Part shown: one piece after another, positions 15,216 to 22,870 of the stretch
How the letters are laid out: the number at the start of each line of letters is the position of its first letter
Position numbering within the stretch: the first letter of the stretch is position 1
From: Cyanobium sp. Cruz-8D1
Lineage (GTDB): Bacteria > Cyanobacteriota > Cyanobacteriia > PCC-6307 > Cyanobiaceae
Assembly: GCF_024345975.1 (NCBI RefSeq)
Contig: NZ_JAGQCD010000028.1
Coordinates: 1-43,306, forward strand
Reading direction: 5' to 3'
Length of the DNA stretch: 43,306 nt
Notes under the pieces: generated by a model
The model's database searches: none
The model's input: only the letters and a program-made list of their open reading frames with translations
Told to the model about the DNA's origin: nothing
Translations under genes and position numbers: made by a program

Positions 15216-16880
15216 TCAGGCAGCGAGCGGATTCAAGCGGGCCAGCAGACCCGTGGCCAGCTTGCGGGCCGAGAAGGTGCGGCCCATCAGCCCCAGCAGG
15301 GACTGGAGATCGTCGGTGTGCAGGCGGTCGTGGCTCACCAGGCTGAGCAGCAGTCGCTGACGCAGGCTGGTGCCCTCCTTTCCGAACAGCAGGCGCAGCC
15401 CGTCACGCGCCACCGGCAGAAGATCGGTGGACGTGGTGCCGTTCTCGACCACCGCCAGCAGATTCTCCAGCCGCTCCACCCGCAGGCGCCCATCCCGGTC
15501 GAAGATCACTTCCAGCAGCTTCTCGCGCATCTCGGCGGTGTCCCCGGCCAGCAGGCGCCGCGCCACATAGGGATAGGCCACACGGATGATGCGGAAGTCA
15601 GGGTCGAGCCGCATCGCCAGCCCCTCCTGGGTCACCACCGCCCGGATGATCAGGGCGAAGCGGGCCGGCACCCGGAAGGGGTAGTCGTACATCAGCTCCG
15701 AGAAGCGGTCGGTGATCGCCTTGAAGTTGAAGCTGCCCACATTCTCGCCCAGGGCCCCGCCAAGCACTTCTTCAAGTGCCGGCACGATCGGCCCCAGGGG
15801 AGTGCTGGGATTAAGAAAACCGAGCACCACGAAGTCGCGGGCCAGGGCCTCGAAATCGCGGTTGATCAGGTGCACCACTGCCCCGGTGAGGGTGAGACGG
15901 TCGGAATCGCTGAGGGAGTCCATCATGCCGAAGTCGACATAGGCCACATGGCCGAGGCCGTTGGTCTTGCCCGGCAGGGCGAACAGATTGCCCGGGTGGG
16001 GATCGGCGTGGAAATAGCCGAACTCGAGCAGCTGCTGCAACCCGGCGATCACCCCGGTGCGGATCAGGGCCGCCGGATCGAGGTGGTGGGCCTCCAGTTC
16101 GCGGCGGCTCTGCAGCTTGGTGCCATTGATCCAGCTGGTGGTCAGCACCCGACGGCTGCTGAGGGTCCGCACCACCGCCGGAACGGTCACCTCGGGATGG
16201 TCCTGGAACAGGGTGGCGAAGCGTTCGGCGTTGTCGGCCTCACGTCGGTAGTCGATCTCCTCGAACAGGGTGGAGCCGAACTCATCGATGATCGCCCCAA
16301 GACCGAAGCCCAGATTGAGGGGCAGGAACGGGGCCGCCAGCACCGCCAGCGAACGGATGATGACCAGGTCGCGGCGCAGAACGAAGGGCAGGTCGGGCCT
16401 TTGCACCTTCACCGCCACCCAATGGCCCTCAGCCAGGCGGGCCCGGTACACCTGCCCCAGGCTGGCCGCCGCCATCGGGTAATCGGGGAACTCCTCGTAC
16501 AGCTGGTGGGCCGGCGCCCCCAGTTCCTCCTCAATCAGGGCCAGGGCGATCGCGTGGGAGAAGGGGGGCAGATCGTCCTGAAGCCGGGCCAGTTCCTCCA
16601 GCCAGTCGCGCCGCACCAGGTCGGGGCGGGTGGAGAGGGCCTGCCCCACCTTGATGAAGCAGGGCCCGAGGTCGTTGAGGGTCTCGAGGATGGCCCGGGC
16701 CAGCCGCTGCTGCACCCGGGCGTCGGTGCTGCTCGACTGAACCGCCAGCCGCAGGGCCAGCCCCGCCAGCCGCCAGATCACCACCACCACCCGGCTGATC
16801 AGAACCCACGGCCGCAGCAGCAGCCAGCGCAGATCTCCGTTGGGGTCGTAGGTCGGGGTGGGGGTGACGACCTCAGCCAG
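15216..16880 (-). CDS. ABC1/AarF/UbiB-family atypical kinase
   Basis: The UbiB-family motifs are all present: KVGQALSTRPDLV (the KxGQ extension), AAASLGQVYRARL (alanine-rich loop in place of the usual P-loop), WVAVKVQRP (ATP lysine), HADPHPGNL and YVDFGMMDS (metal-binding aspartate). Family members support ubiquinone/plastoquinone or prenyl-lipid metabolism at membranes. The first GTG is at 16790, but coding-like sequence continues upstream (TYDPNGDLRWLLLRPWVL) to a CTG at 16880, before an in-frame TAG around 16921. No ATG, GTG or TTG lies between, so a CTG start (554 aa) is likely; the GTG start would give 524 aa and lose conserved-looking residues. It is divergent from the decarboxylase gene. 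Confidence 0.88.
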   Translation of the reverse strand: MAEVVTPTPTYDPNGDLRWLLLRPWVLISRVVVVIWRLAGLALRLAVQSSSTDARVQQRLARAILETLNDLGPCFIKVGQALSTRPDLVRRDWLEELARLQDDLPPFSHAIALALIEEELGAPAHQLYEEFPDYPMAAASLGQVYRARLAEGHWVAVKVQRPDLPFVLRRDLVIIRSLAVLAAPFLPLNLGFGLGAIIDEFGSTLFEEIDYRREADNAERFATLFQDHPEVTVPAVVRTLSSRRVLTTSWINGTKLQSRRELEAHHLDPAALIRTGVIAGLQQLLEFGYFHADPHPGNLFALPGKTNGLGHVAYVDFGMMDSLSDSDRLTLTGAVVHLINRDFEALARDFVVLGFLNPSTPLGPIVPALEEVLGGALGENVGSFNFKAITDRFSELMYDYPFRVPARFALIIRAVVTQEGLAMRLDPDFRIIRVAYPYVARRLLAGDTAEMREKLLEVIFDRDGRLRVERLENLLAVVENGTTSTDLLPVARDGLRLLFGKEGTSLRQRLLLSLVSHDRLHTDDLQSLLGLMGRTFSARKLATGLLARLNPLAA

Positions 16881-16906
16881 TGTTCTGCCGCAGCGATGGC
16901 CAGACT

Positions 16907-16926
16907 CTAGGAACTGTGTTCCCTAG
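16907..16926. promoter_or_regulatory. Imperfect inverted repeat in divergent promoter region
   Basis: CTAGGAAC (16907-16914) faces GTTCCCTAG (16918-16926) across a TGT spacer; the arms match except for one extra C. It lies between the UbiB-like gene and the decarboxylase-family gene and ends four bases before the ATG at 16930. It is a possible operator or leader hairpin; nothing else supports it. Confidence 0.4.
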
Positions 16927-16929
16927 TCC

Positions 16930-18291
16930 ATGGGCCCCTTCTGGCGGTCAGCGCCGCTGGCCCTGCACCTGCCGGCCCACGGCCGGGGCCAGGCCCTGGC
17001 CCCCGCCCTGCGCCAGCTCCTGCGCCAGCCGCCGGGGAGCTGGGATCTGCCGGAACTGCCCGGCTTCGGCGGGCCCCTCGAACCGGAGGGAACGGTGGCC
17101 GAAGCCCAGCGACGCGCGGCGGCTCTGCTGGGCGCGCAGCGCTGCTGGTTTGGAGTGAACGGGGCCTCGGGGTTGCTGCAGGCCGCCCTGCTCGCCCTCT
17201 GCCCGCCGGGGACCCGGGTGCTGCTGCCCCGCAACCTGCATCGCAGCCTGCTGCACGGCTGCGTACTGGGCGACATCGAGCCACTCCTGTACGACCTGCC
17301 ATGCGATCCGCTCACCGGTCTGTGGCGGCCGCCCGAGCCCCAGCGGCTGGAGCTGGTGCTGGCGGCGGCCGCCGCCCTGCCAGGCGCGCCCGTAGCGGCC
17401 CTGGTGCTGGTGGATCCCACCTACCAGGGGCTGGTGGCCGACCTGCCGGCCCTGGTGGACCTGGCCCACCGGGCGGGCCTGCCGGTGCTGGTGGACCAGG
17501 CCCACGGCGGCGGCGAGGCCCTGGCCGCCGGCGCCGATCTGGTGGTGCTCTCCGTGCAGAAGAGCGGCACAGGCCTGGCCCAGAGCGCCGCCCTGCTGGC
17601 CCAGGGCGAAAGGGTGGCACCGGAGGCCATCGAGCGGGCCCTGCTGTGGCTGCAGACCTCCAGCCCCAGCGCCCTGCTGCTGGCCTCGACCGCCGCGGCC
17701 CTGGAGCATGCCGCCAGCGACGCCGGCGCTCGCCAGCGACGCCGGGCCGAAACCAGGGCCGCCCGCCTCAGCCGGCGCTTGGAAGCCCTCGGCCTGCCGC
17801 TGGTCGCCAACGGGGATCCCCTGCGGCTGGTGCTGGCGACGGCCCCGCTGGGAATCAACGGCCTGGAGGCCGACGCCTGGCTGCTGAGGCGGGGGGTGAT
17901 CGCGGAACTTCCGGAACCTGGCAGCCTCACCTTCTGCCTGGGGCTGAACCCGCCCCGGGCCCTGGAGCGGCGCCTGCCGCGGCGGCTGCAGGAGCTGCGC
18001 CGGTCCCTCGGCAGGGAGCCGCTGGCGCCGTTCACGCCGCCACCCCTGCCACTGCTGGCGGCACCGGAGCTGCCGATCGGCGTGGCCTGGCGGAGCCCGG
18101 CCGAGGCCGTTCCCCTGGAGCGGGCCGCCGGCCGGGTGGCGGCGGCACCGATCTGTCCCTACCCGCCGGGGATTCCGCTGCTGGTGCCCGGGGAGCGGAT
18201 CGATCCGGCCCGCGCCCAGTGGCTGCTGGGTCAACGGCACCTCTGGCCCGGTCAGATCGCTGATACGGTGAGCGTTGTGGTCGGTTCGTGA
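16930..18291 (+). CDS. Orn/Lys/Arg decarboxylase-family PLP enzyme
   Basis: 453 aa, fold-type I PLP enzyme. Near the start is LHLPAHGRGQALAPAL (the family's H-x-P-[GA]-H-x-x-G site). VNGASGLLQAALLALCPPG binds the cofactor phosphate, D189 and H192 are in VLVDQAHGG, and the Schiff-base lysine is K211 in LSVQKSGTGLAQSA. Canonical members have S-x-H-K; here the histidine before the lysine is glutamine. Its length fits the short cyanobacterial type of this family, annotated as lysine or arginine decarboxylase. The substrate cannot be told from sequence. The stop overlaps the GTG start of cbiT, so the pair is translationally coupled. Confidence 0.88.
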   Translation: MGPFWRSAPLALHLPAHGRGQALAPALRQLLRQPPGSWDLPELPGFGGPLEPEGTVAEAQRRAAALLGAQRCWFGVNGASGLLQAALLALCPPGTRVLLPRNLHRSLLHGCVLGDIEPLLYDLPCDPLTGLWRPPEPQRLELVLAAAAALPGAPVAALVLVDPTYQGLVADLPALVDLAHRAGLPVLVDQAHGGGEALAAGADLVVLSVQKSGTGLAQSAALLAQGERVAPEAIERALLWLQTSSPSALLLASTAAALEHAASDAGARQRRRAETRAARLSRRLEALGLPLVANGDPLRLVLATAPLGINGLEADAWLLRRGVIAELPEPGSLTFCLGLNPPRALERRLPRRLQELRRSLGREPLAPFTPPPLPLLAAPELPIGVAWRSPAEAVPLERAAGRVAAAPICPYPPGIPLLVPGERIDPARAQWLLGQRHLWPGQIADTVSVVVGS

Positions 18292-18896
18292 GCCCGTTGC
18301 CGAACCCCTTCCACTGGGATTTCGTCACCCCCGGGCTGCCGGACAGCGCCTTCGAAGACGCTCCGGGATTCAGCCCCACGCCGCTGGAGCTGCGGGTGAT
18401 GCTGCTGGCCCATCTGCGCCCCCGCGCCGATTCGCTTGTCTGGGACGTGGGCGGCGGCACCGGTGCCCTGGCCCTGGAGATCGCGCGGCTGATGCCCACC
18501 GGCGCTGTGCACACCCTGGAGCGGGATCCGGAGGCGATCGACCTGCTGGAACGCAACCGGCAACGCTTCGGCATCCACAACCTGCACATCCACGCCGGCG
18601 AGGCCCCGGATGGCCTGGCCCTGCTGCCCCCCAACCCCGACCGGGTGCTGCTGGAGGTGGGCCGCCCCCTGGAGGGCGTGCTTCGGGCCGTCTGGGGAGC
18701 CCTGCAGCCCTCCGGACGGCTGGTAATCAGCACCGTCAATCTGGAGGGTCTGGTGAAGGCCACCGACACCCTCGCCCAGCTGGGGGCCCACGATGTGCAG
18801 GTGGTTCAGGCCACCGTGCACCGCATGCAGCGCCGCGGCAGCCAGGCCAAGCTGGCCGCCGCCGAACCGCTGTTCGTGATTGCCGCCGAGCGTTGA
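18288..18896 (+). CDS. cbiT: Precorrin-6B C15-methyltransferase (decarboxylating), CbiT type
   Basis: 202 aa from GTG 18288. It has a class I SAM-methyltransferase fold with WDVGGGTGALALEIARL (residues 52-68) and an acidic loop TLERDPEAIDLLERN. The pre-fold segment GLPDSAFEDAPGFSPTPLEL is typical of CbiT, the C-terminal half of CobL. It methylates C15 and decarboxylates the C12 acetate in corrin synthesis, toward the cobamide (pseudocobalamin) made by picocyanobacteria. No other cob/cbi gene is nearby. Confidence 0.9.
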   Translation: MSPLPNPFHWDFVTPGLPDSAFEDAPGFSPTPLELRVMLLAHLRPRADSLVWDVGGGTGALALEIARLMPTGAVHTLERDPEAIDLLERNRQRFGIHNLHIHAGEAPDGLALLPPNPDRVLLEVGRPLEGVLRAVWGALQPSGRLVISTVNLEGLVKATDTLAQLGAHDVQVVQATVHRMQRRGSQAKLAAAEPLFVIAAER

Positions 18897-18906
18897 GTCC
18901 CAGCCC

Positions 18907-19812
18907 TTGCCTCCCGCCCCCCGCACCGCCACCTCCCTCTCCCGCCTGCTGAGCGGCTGGCTGGCCGGCGGCTTTGGGCTGGTGGTGGTGGGTCTGGGCG
19001 GCTGGTGGTTCACTGTCGCCGTGGGGGTGATCGTGCACCTGGGTCTGCTGGAGTTCTTCCGCATGGCCCAGTTCAAGGGCATCCGACCCGCCGCCAAGAC
19101 CACCCTGGTGGCGGTGCAGCTGCTGTTGGTCTCCACCCAGGTGGCCGCCGGCAGCCTCTGGCCGGGGGGCGGCATGGCGGGCGACGTGGCGGCGGCCGTG
19201 CTGCCGGCCTCCGGGGCGGTGATCTGCGGCTGGCTGCTGCTCCAGCCGGTCACCGGCACCATCGCCGACATCGCCGCCTCGGTGTTCGGCCTCTTCTATC
19301 TGGGCTTTCTGCCCAGCCACTGGATCAAGCTGCGGGATCTCACCGACCCCGCCCTGGCTCCCGCCCTCGACGGGCTGGGCTGGCCCTGGAGCCCGGGCAT
19401 GGCCCTCACCCTGCTGGCCTGCCTGATGATCGTGGCCACCGACATCGGCTCCTATGTGATCGGGCGGCGCCTGGGTCGCCACGTTCTCTCGCCGATCTCC
19501 CCCGGCAAGACGGTGGAGGGGGCCCTGGGCGGGGTGCTCTGCGCCCTGCTGGTGGGGGCCGTGGGCGGGGTGCTGCTGGGCTGGCGCTGGGGCTGGCTGA
19601 TCGGGGCGGTGCTGGGGGCGGTGGTGTCGCTGTTTGCCCTGGTGGGCGATCTGACCGAATCGATGATGAAACGGGACGCGGGCCTCAAGGACTCCGGTGA
19701 TGCGATCCCCGGCCACGGCGGCATCCTGGATCGGATCGACAGCTACCTGTTCGTGCCGGCGGTGGTGTATTCCCTTGTGACCCTGGTGCTGCCGCTGCTG
19801 CAGCGAGGCTGA
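18907..19812 (+). CDS. cdsA: Phosphatidate cytidylyltransferase
   Basis: About 301 aa from TTG 18907, chosen because it follows the cbiT stop; an alternative TTG at 18880 would overlap cbiT by 17 bp. Multiple membrane helices precede the family signature near the C-terminus: ESMMKRDAGLKDSGDAIPGH, then GGILDRIDSYLF (S-x-x-K-R-x4-K-D...HGG-x-x-D-R). It makes CDP-diacylglycerol from phosphatidate and CTP, the entry to phosphatidylglycerol, an essential thylakoid lipid. It is the third gene of the rightward decarboxylase-cbiT-cdsA group and converges on the DUF2993 gene with a 19-bp gap. Confidence 0.95.
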   Translation: MPPAPRTATSLSRLLSGWLAGGFGLVVVGLGGWWFTVAVGVIVHLGLLEFFRMAQFKGIRPAAKTTLVAVQLLLVSTQVAAGSLWPGGGMAGDVAAAVLPASGAVICGWLLLQPVTGTIADIAASVFGLFYLGFLPSHWIKLRDLTDPALAPALDGLGWPWSPGMALTLLACLMIVATDIGSYVIGRRLGRHVLSPISPGKTVEGALGGVLCALLVGAVGGVLLGWRWGWLIGAVLGAVVSLFALVGDLTESMMKRDAGLKDSGDAIPGHGGILDRIDSYLFVPAVVYSLVTLVLPLLQRG

Positions 19813-19831
19813 GGCTCCAGCTCCGGGGCCC

Positions 19832-20512
19832 TCAGGGGGAGACTCGGGCCTCGCCCTCCAGGTGCAGCAGGCCGGCACCGAGCTCGGCCCGTTCGATGCG
19901 GATGTTGGGATCCATCGGCAGCCGGACCTGGGGGGGTCCTTCCGCGCAGCGCAGCTCGACGGTGCCGCCGTCGGCCCGCACCGCCACCTCCCGCTCCACC
20001 GGCTCGCGATCGCCGCTGGCGAAGGCCCGCAGCACCAGCCGGTCCTCCCGGATGCGCAGCCCCGCCAGGGGTGTCAGACCCAGCAGGTCGTCCGCCAGGC
20101 CATCGCCGAGGCCGCGCCAGGCCGGGGTGCTGAGCGAACGGCTGAGGCCGTCGGCACTGAAGCTGACCTGCCCCTGGATGCGGAAGGGCTGCTCCAGCTG
20201 AACCGCCTGGTTCCGCACCAGGGACCCCAGGCGCACCTGGATGCCGTCGCAGCGCAGCTCCACCTCCTCGATCTCCATCGCCTGATAGACGACCCGCCGG
20301 GCCCGCAGCCGCACCCCATCCAGCCGGCCCCGCAGCAGCCGCAGCCCCGAACCCTCCAAGGTGATCTCCAGCCGCTCGATGACCTCGCACTGCTGCCGCA
20401 GCCAGAGTTCCAGACCACGAGCCAGCAGAGCCATCACGGGGCCACCGGAGGCCGCCTCGGCGGCGCGTTCCGGTGCCTCAGGGGGACGGTCGCCGGCTGG
20501 GGTGTCGCTCAT
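19832..20512 (-). CDS. DUF2993 (LmeA-like) protein
   Basis: 226 aa. The beta-rich pattern (ITLEGSGLRLLRGRLDGVRL, then ARRVVYQAMEIEEVELRCDG) matches the DUF2993 family, whose actinobacterial member LmeA binds phospholipids. There is no signal peptide: the N-terminus is acidic and Ala/Pro-rich, so this version is likely cytosolic or membrane-peripheral. It lies 33 bp downstream of the small membrane protein on the same strand. The function is unknown; lipid binding is inferred from the family. Confidence 0.82.
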   Translation of the reverse strand: MSDTPAGDRPPEAPERAAEAASGGPVMALLARGLELWLRQQCEVIERLEITLEGSGLRLLRGRLDGVRLRARRVVYQAMEIEEVELRCDGIQVRLGSLVRNQAVQLEQPFRIQGQVSFSADGLSRSLSTPAWRGLGDGLADDLLGLTPLAGLRIREDRLVLRAFASGDREPVEREVAVRADGGTVELRCAEGPPQVRLPMDPNIRIERAELGAGLLHLEGEARVSP

Positions 20513-20545
20513 CCGCCACCAGGGGGCACAGGGATCAGCCGATTC

Positions 20546-20857
20546 TCATTCCTTCCGGGCCCGACGGGCCTCGCGAAAGGCCTCCGCCGCCGTGAGCGCC
20601 GCCAGCAGCAGCAATCCCCCCAGCCCGATCAGCTGGTTGCGGGGATCGGCGGCCTGCAGATCCGCGGTGGTGCCGGCGCCGCCCAGCACGGCCCCCAGCA
20701 GGAACCAACCCGTGGCCAGGGCCGTGGTGATCCAGTAGGCCCGCCAGCGGCGCTGGTAGATGTAACCGGTGCCCAGGCCGGGCACCACGTTGAGCAGGGC
20801 CCCCAGCCAGGGGGCGGAGGCGGCCAGGATTGTCTTGTCTTCAGGCGTCATTGTCAT
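20546..20857 (-). CDS. Small membrane protein (about 103 aa)
   Basis: Started at ATG 20857 (MTMTPEDKTILAASAPWLGA), with a second possible start at M3. There are two or three hydrophobic segments, the first with LLNVVPGLGTGYIYQRRW, a pattern common in small bacterial membrane proteins that have a G-x-G-x-[IL]-Y repeat. It then has WITTALATGWFLLGAVLGG and LIGLGGLLLLAALTAA, and ends basic. The open frame extends far upstream only as an antisense artefact. Its start lies six bases from the start of the divergent oxidoreductase gene, leaving almost no room for separate promoters. The function is unknown. Confidence 0.75.
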   Translation of the reverse strand: MTMTPEDKTILAASAPWLGALLNVVPGLGTGYIYQRRWRAYWITTALATGWFLLGAVLGGAGTTADLQAADPRNQLIGLGGLLLLAALTAAEAFREARRARKE

Positions 20858-20863
20858 CACGGC

Positions 20864-22396
20864 ATGGCTGGATCCCGGGGTGAGTCTGGTCGGGCGCGAC
20901 CCCGAAACGCGCCATCGCTGGCGGTGATCGGCGCCGGGGTGGCCGGTTGTGCCCTGGCCGCCGGGCTGCGGCGCGGCGGCTGGGAGGGATCGATCGTCCT
21001 GTTTGAGGCAGGTCGGGGTCCGGGCGGCCGGGCCGCCACCCGTCGCTCCCGCCAGGACGCCGGTTGGCGCCTCGACCACGGAGCACCCCTGCTCAACCTG
21101 CTGGAGGTCCCCGCACCGGAACTGGTGGCGCCCCTGCTGGACGGGGGCTGGATCGTGCCCTGGCAGGAGCCGGCGGCGGTGTTGTTGGGCGAGGGGACAC
21201 TGGGGCCGGCCCAGGAAGATCCCCTGCTGCGCGGCTCTTTGTATCGGGGCCGCCAGGGCATGGACGACCTCTGCCGCGGTCTGCTGGCCCTTGCTCAGGC
21301 CCAGGGGCCGCCGGACAGCCTCCGTTGCCGCTACGGCACCCTGGTGCGCCACCTGGAGGTACGCCCTGAAGGGGGCTGGCGCCTGGCCGAGGCCACCGGG
21401 GCGGCCCTGGGGGAGGCCGACTGGCTGGTGCTCTCGAGCACCCTGCTGGCCCATCCCCGCGCCATGGACCGCTTCGGCTGGGCGGAGCTGCCGCTGGAGC
21501 GCGCGACGGAGGGCCTGGGCGATGGGGCCCTCGCGACTGCCCTCGCTGCCATCGCCAGGATGGAGACGGCAGCCCGCACCAACCTGATGCTGACGATCGA
21601 CCCCACGACGGCGGCCCGGTGGCTGGCCCTGCCCTTCAGGCTGCTTGGCTTTGACAGCCAAGCCCAGCGGCGCTGGGGGCTGCGGCGGCTGTCGATCCAG
21701 CCCCTGACCGACGGCCGCTGCGCCGTCGTGGCCCATGGCGTCAGCGTCGACGCCGCCGTGGACTGCACCGCCTTGGAAGGGGCCGTCGCCGGCGCCGTGG
21801 AGCCCTGGCTCGGGGAGCGGCCCAGCGGCGGCGAAGCCCTGGCGGGGGTGGCCCAACGTCAACTGATGCGCTGGGGGGCCGCCTTCCCCGTTGCCCCGGG
21901 CCTACCCACCGCCGCCTTGGTCTGCCCCGCCAGCCGGGTGGCTTTCTGCGGCGATTTCATCGAGGGGCCGGGCTTCGGCCGCATCGAGGGGGCCCTGCGC
22001 AGCGCCCAGGCCCTGGCGGGTCGGCTACTGGCCCTGGTGCTGCTGCTTTGCCTCGCCCTGGGGGGACCGTCAATGGCGGCGGCGGAGGTCGTCCCTTACC
22101 GCTGCGAAGGCGACCTGCTCCTCGCCACCAGCGACAACGGCGCCGTGGATGCCCCGGGGATCCCCAACACCAGCGGCGGCACGGTGCCTGGCGCCACGGT
22201 GCTGCTCGCGTGGCGCGATCTGCGTTTGCAGCTGCCACGCACCAACAATGTCGGCCCGCCCAGCTACACCGACGGTCTTTGGTGGTGGAGCCTGGAGGAC
22301 CCCCAGCAGCCCCGCTTTCTGCACCGCCGTGGTGCCATCGAGAGCTTCAGTTGTCAGGCAGTTCCTGCCGCAGCGCCGCCAGACGACGGGCGTTGA
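20864..22396 (+). CDS. FAD/NAD(P) oxidoreductase read through into an MliC-like exported domain
   Basis: 510 aa from ATG 20864. Residues about 17-390 form a renalase/amine-oxidase-like flavoprotein: the dinucleotide motif SLAVIGAGVAGCALAAGLRR, then GRGPGGRAATRRS, and near the end VAFCGDFIEGPGFGRIEGAL, the usual C-terminal FAD loop. Normal family members end soon after this. Here the frame continues without a stop into a hydrophobic signal-like segment (RLLALVLLLCLALGGPSMAA) and a domain with YRCEGDLLLA, TVLLAWRDLRLQL, YTDGLWWW and a final FSCQ, which resembles the MliC/lysozyme-inhibitor fold. A GTG at 22037 could start the second part as a separate exported protein. It overlaps the DUF1499 gene by 50 bp at the 3' end. 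Confidence 0.78.
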   Translation: MAGSRGESGRARPRNAPSLAVIGAGVAGCALAAGLRRGGWEGSIVLFEAGRGPGGRAATRRSRQDAGWRLDHGAPLLNLLEVPAPELVAPLLDGGWIVPWQEPAAVLLGEGTLGPAQEDPLLRGSLYRGRQGMDDLCRGLLALAQAQGPPDSLRCRYGTLVRHLEVRPEGGWRLAEATGAALGEADWLVLSSTLLAHPRAMDRFGWAELPLERATEGLGDGALATALAAIARMETAARTNLMLTIDPTTAARWLALPFRLLGFDSQAQRRWGLRRLSIQPLTDGRCAVVAHGVSVDAAVDCTALEGAVAGAVEPWLGERPSGGEALAGVAQRQLMRWGAAFPVAPGLPTAALVCPASRVAFCGDFIEGPGFGRIEGALRSAQALAGRLLALVLLLCLALGGPSMAAAEVVPYRCEGDLLLATSDNGAVDAPGIPNTSGGTVPGATVLLAWRDLRLQLPRTNNVGPPSYTDGLWWWSLEDPQQPRFLHRRGAIESFSCQAVPAAAPPDDGR

Positions 22397-22808
22397 CGCC
22401 CAGGTCCGAATCCCCCAGCCGTGAGCTGGAGCGGGCCTGCAGCACGCCGGTGGAGGGCAGGGCCTGCAGTTCGAGGTCGTCCACGAAGCCGAACAGCCGG
22501 CTGGTGGCGGTGGCGTGCAGATAGCCACCCTCACGCTCGACGATCCGCACCCCCTCGGTGGTTTCAAGGACGGGCACCAGCGCGCTCAGGGCCGCCGCCG
22601 GATCGCTGAGGGCCCAGTCGAGCCTGGCGCAGTGGGCCGGCGCCGCGCAGGGAGAGAGGGAGCCGCCGTGAACGCCGAGGTCCTCCGGCTGCGGCCCCTC
22701 CAGGTGCAGCAGCGAGGCCTGGGCCGGGCCGGGGAGGGTCAGCCCCACCACCGCCAGCAACAGGACGAGCAGCAGGCCGGCCACCAGGCGCGGCAAGGTC
22801 GTGGTCAT
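22347..22808 (-). CDS. DUF1499-family exported protein
   Basis: 153 aa from ATG 22808. There is a signal-peptide-like N-terminus (LPRLVAGLLLVLLLAVVGLT, then GPAQA). The mature part shows DUF1499 hallmarks: SPCAAPAHCARLDWA near its start, VRIVEREGGYLHATATSRLF and FVDDLELQ, followed by SSSRLGDSDLGVNARRL. The family is common in plants and cyanobacteria, including thylakoid-lumen proteins; its function is unknown. It follows the alpha/beta hydrolase by 62 bp on the same strand. Confidence 0.88.
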   Translation of the reverse strand: MTTTLPRLVAGLLLVLLLAVVGLTLPGPAQASLLHLEGPQPEDLGVHGGSLSPCAAPAHCARLDWALSDPAAALSALVPVLETTEGVRIVEREGGYLHATATSRLFGFVDDLELQALPSTGVLQARSSSRLGDSDLGVNARRLAALRQELPDN

Positions 22809-22870
22809 TGGGGGGTGGGGAGCGAGGCGCAGGGCCGGACCTCCAGGATGGCTGGTTGCGGCTGGGTTGG

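Noticed and set aside
15099-16910. 603-codon plus-strand frame opposite the UbiB-like gene
   Set aside because: Gln/His/Gly-rich composition and exact antisense register to conserved UbiB motifs show it is a shadow.
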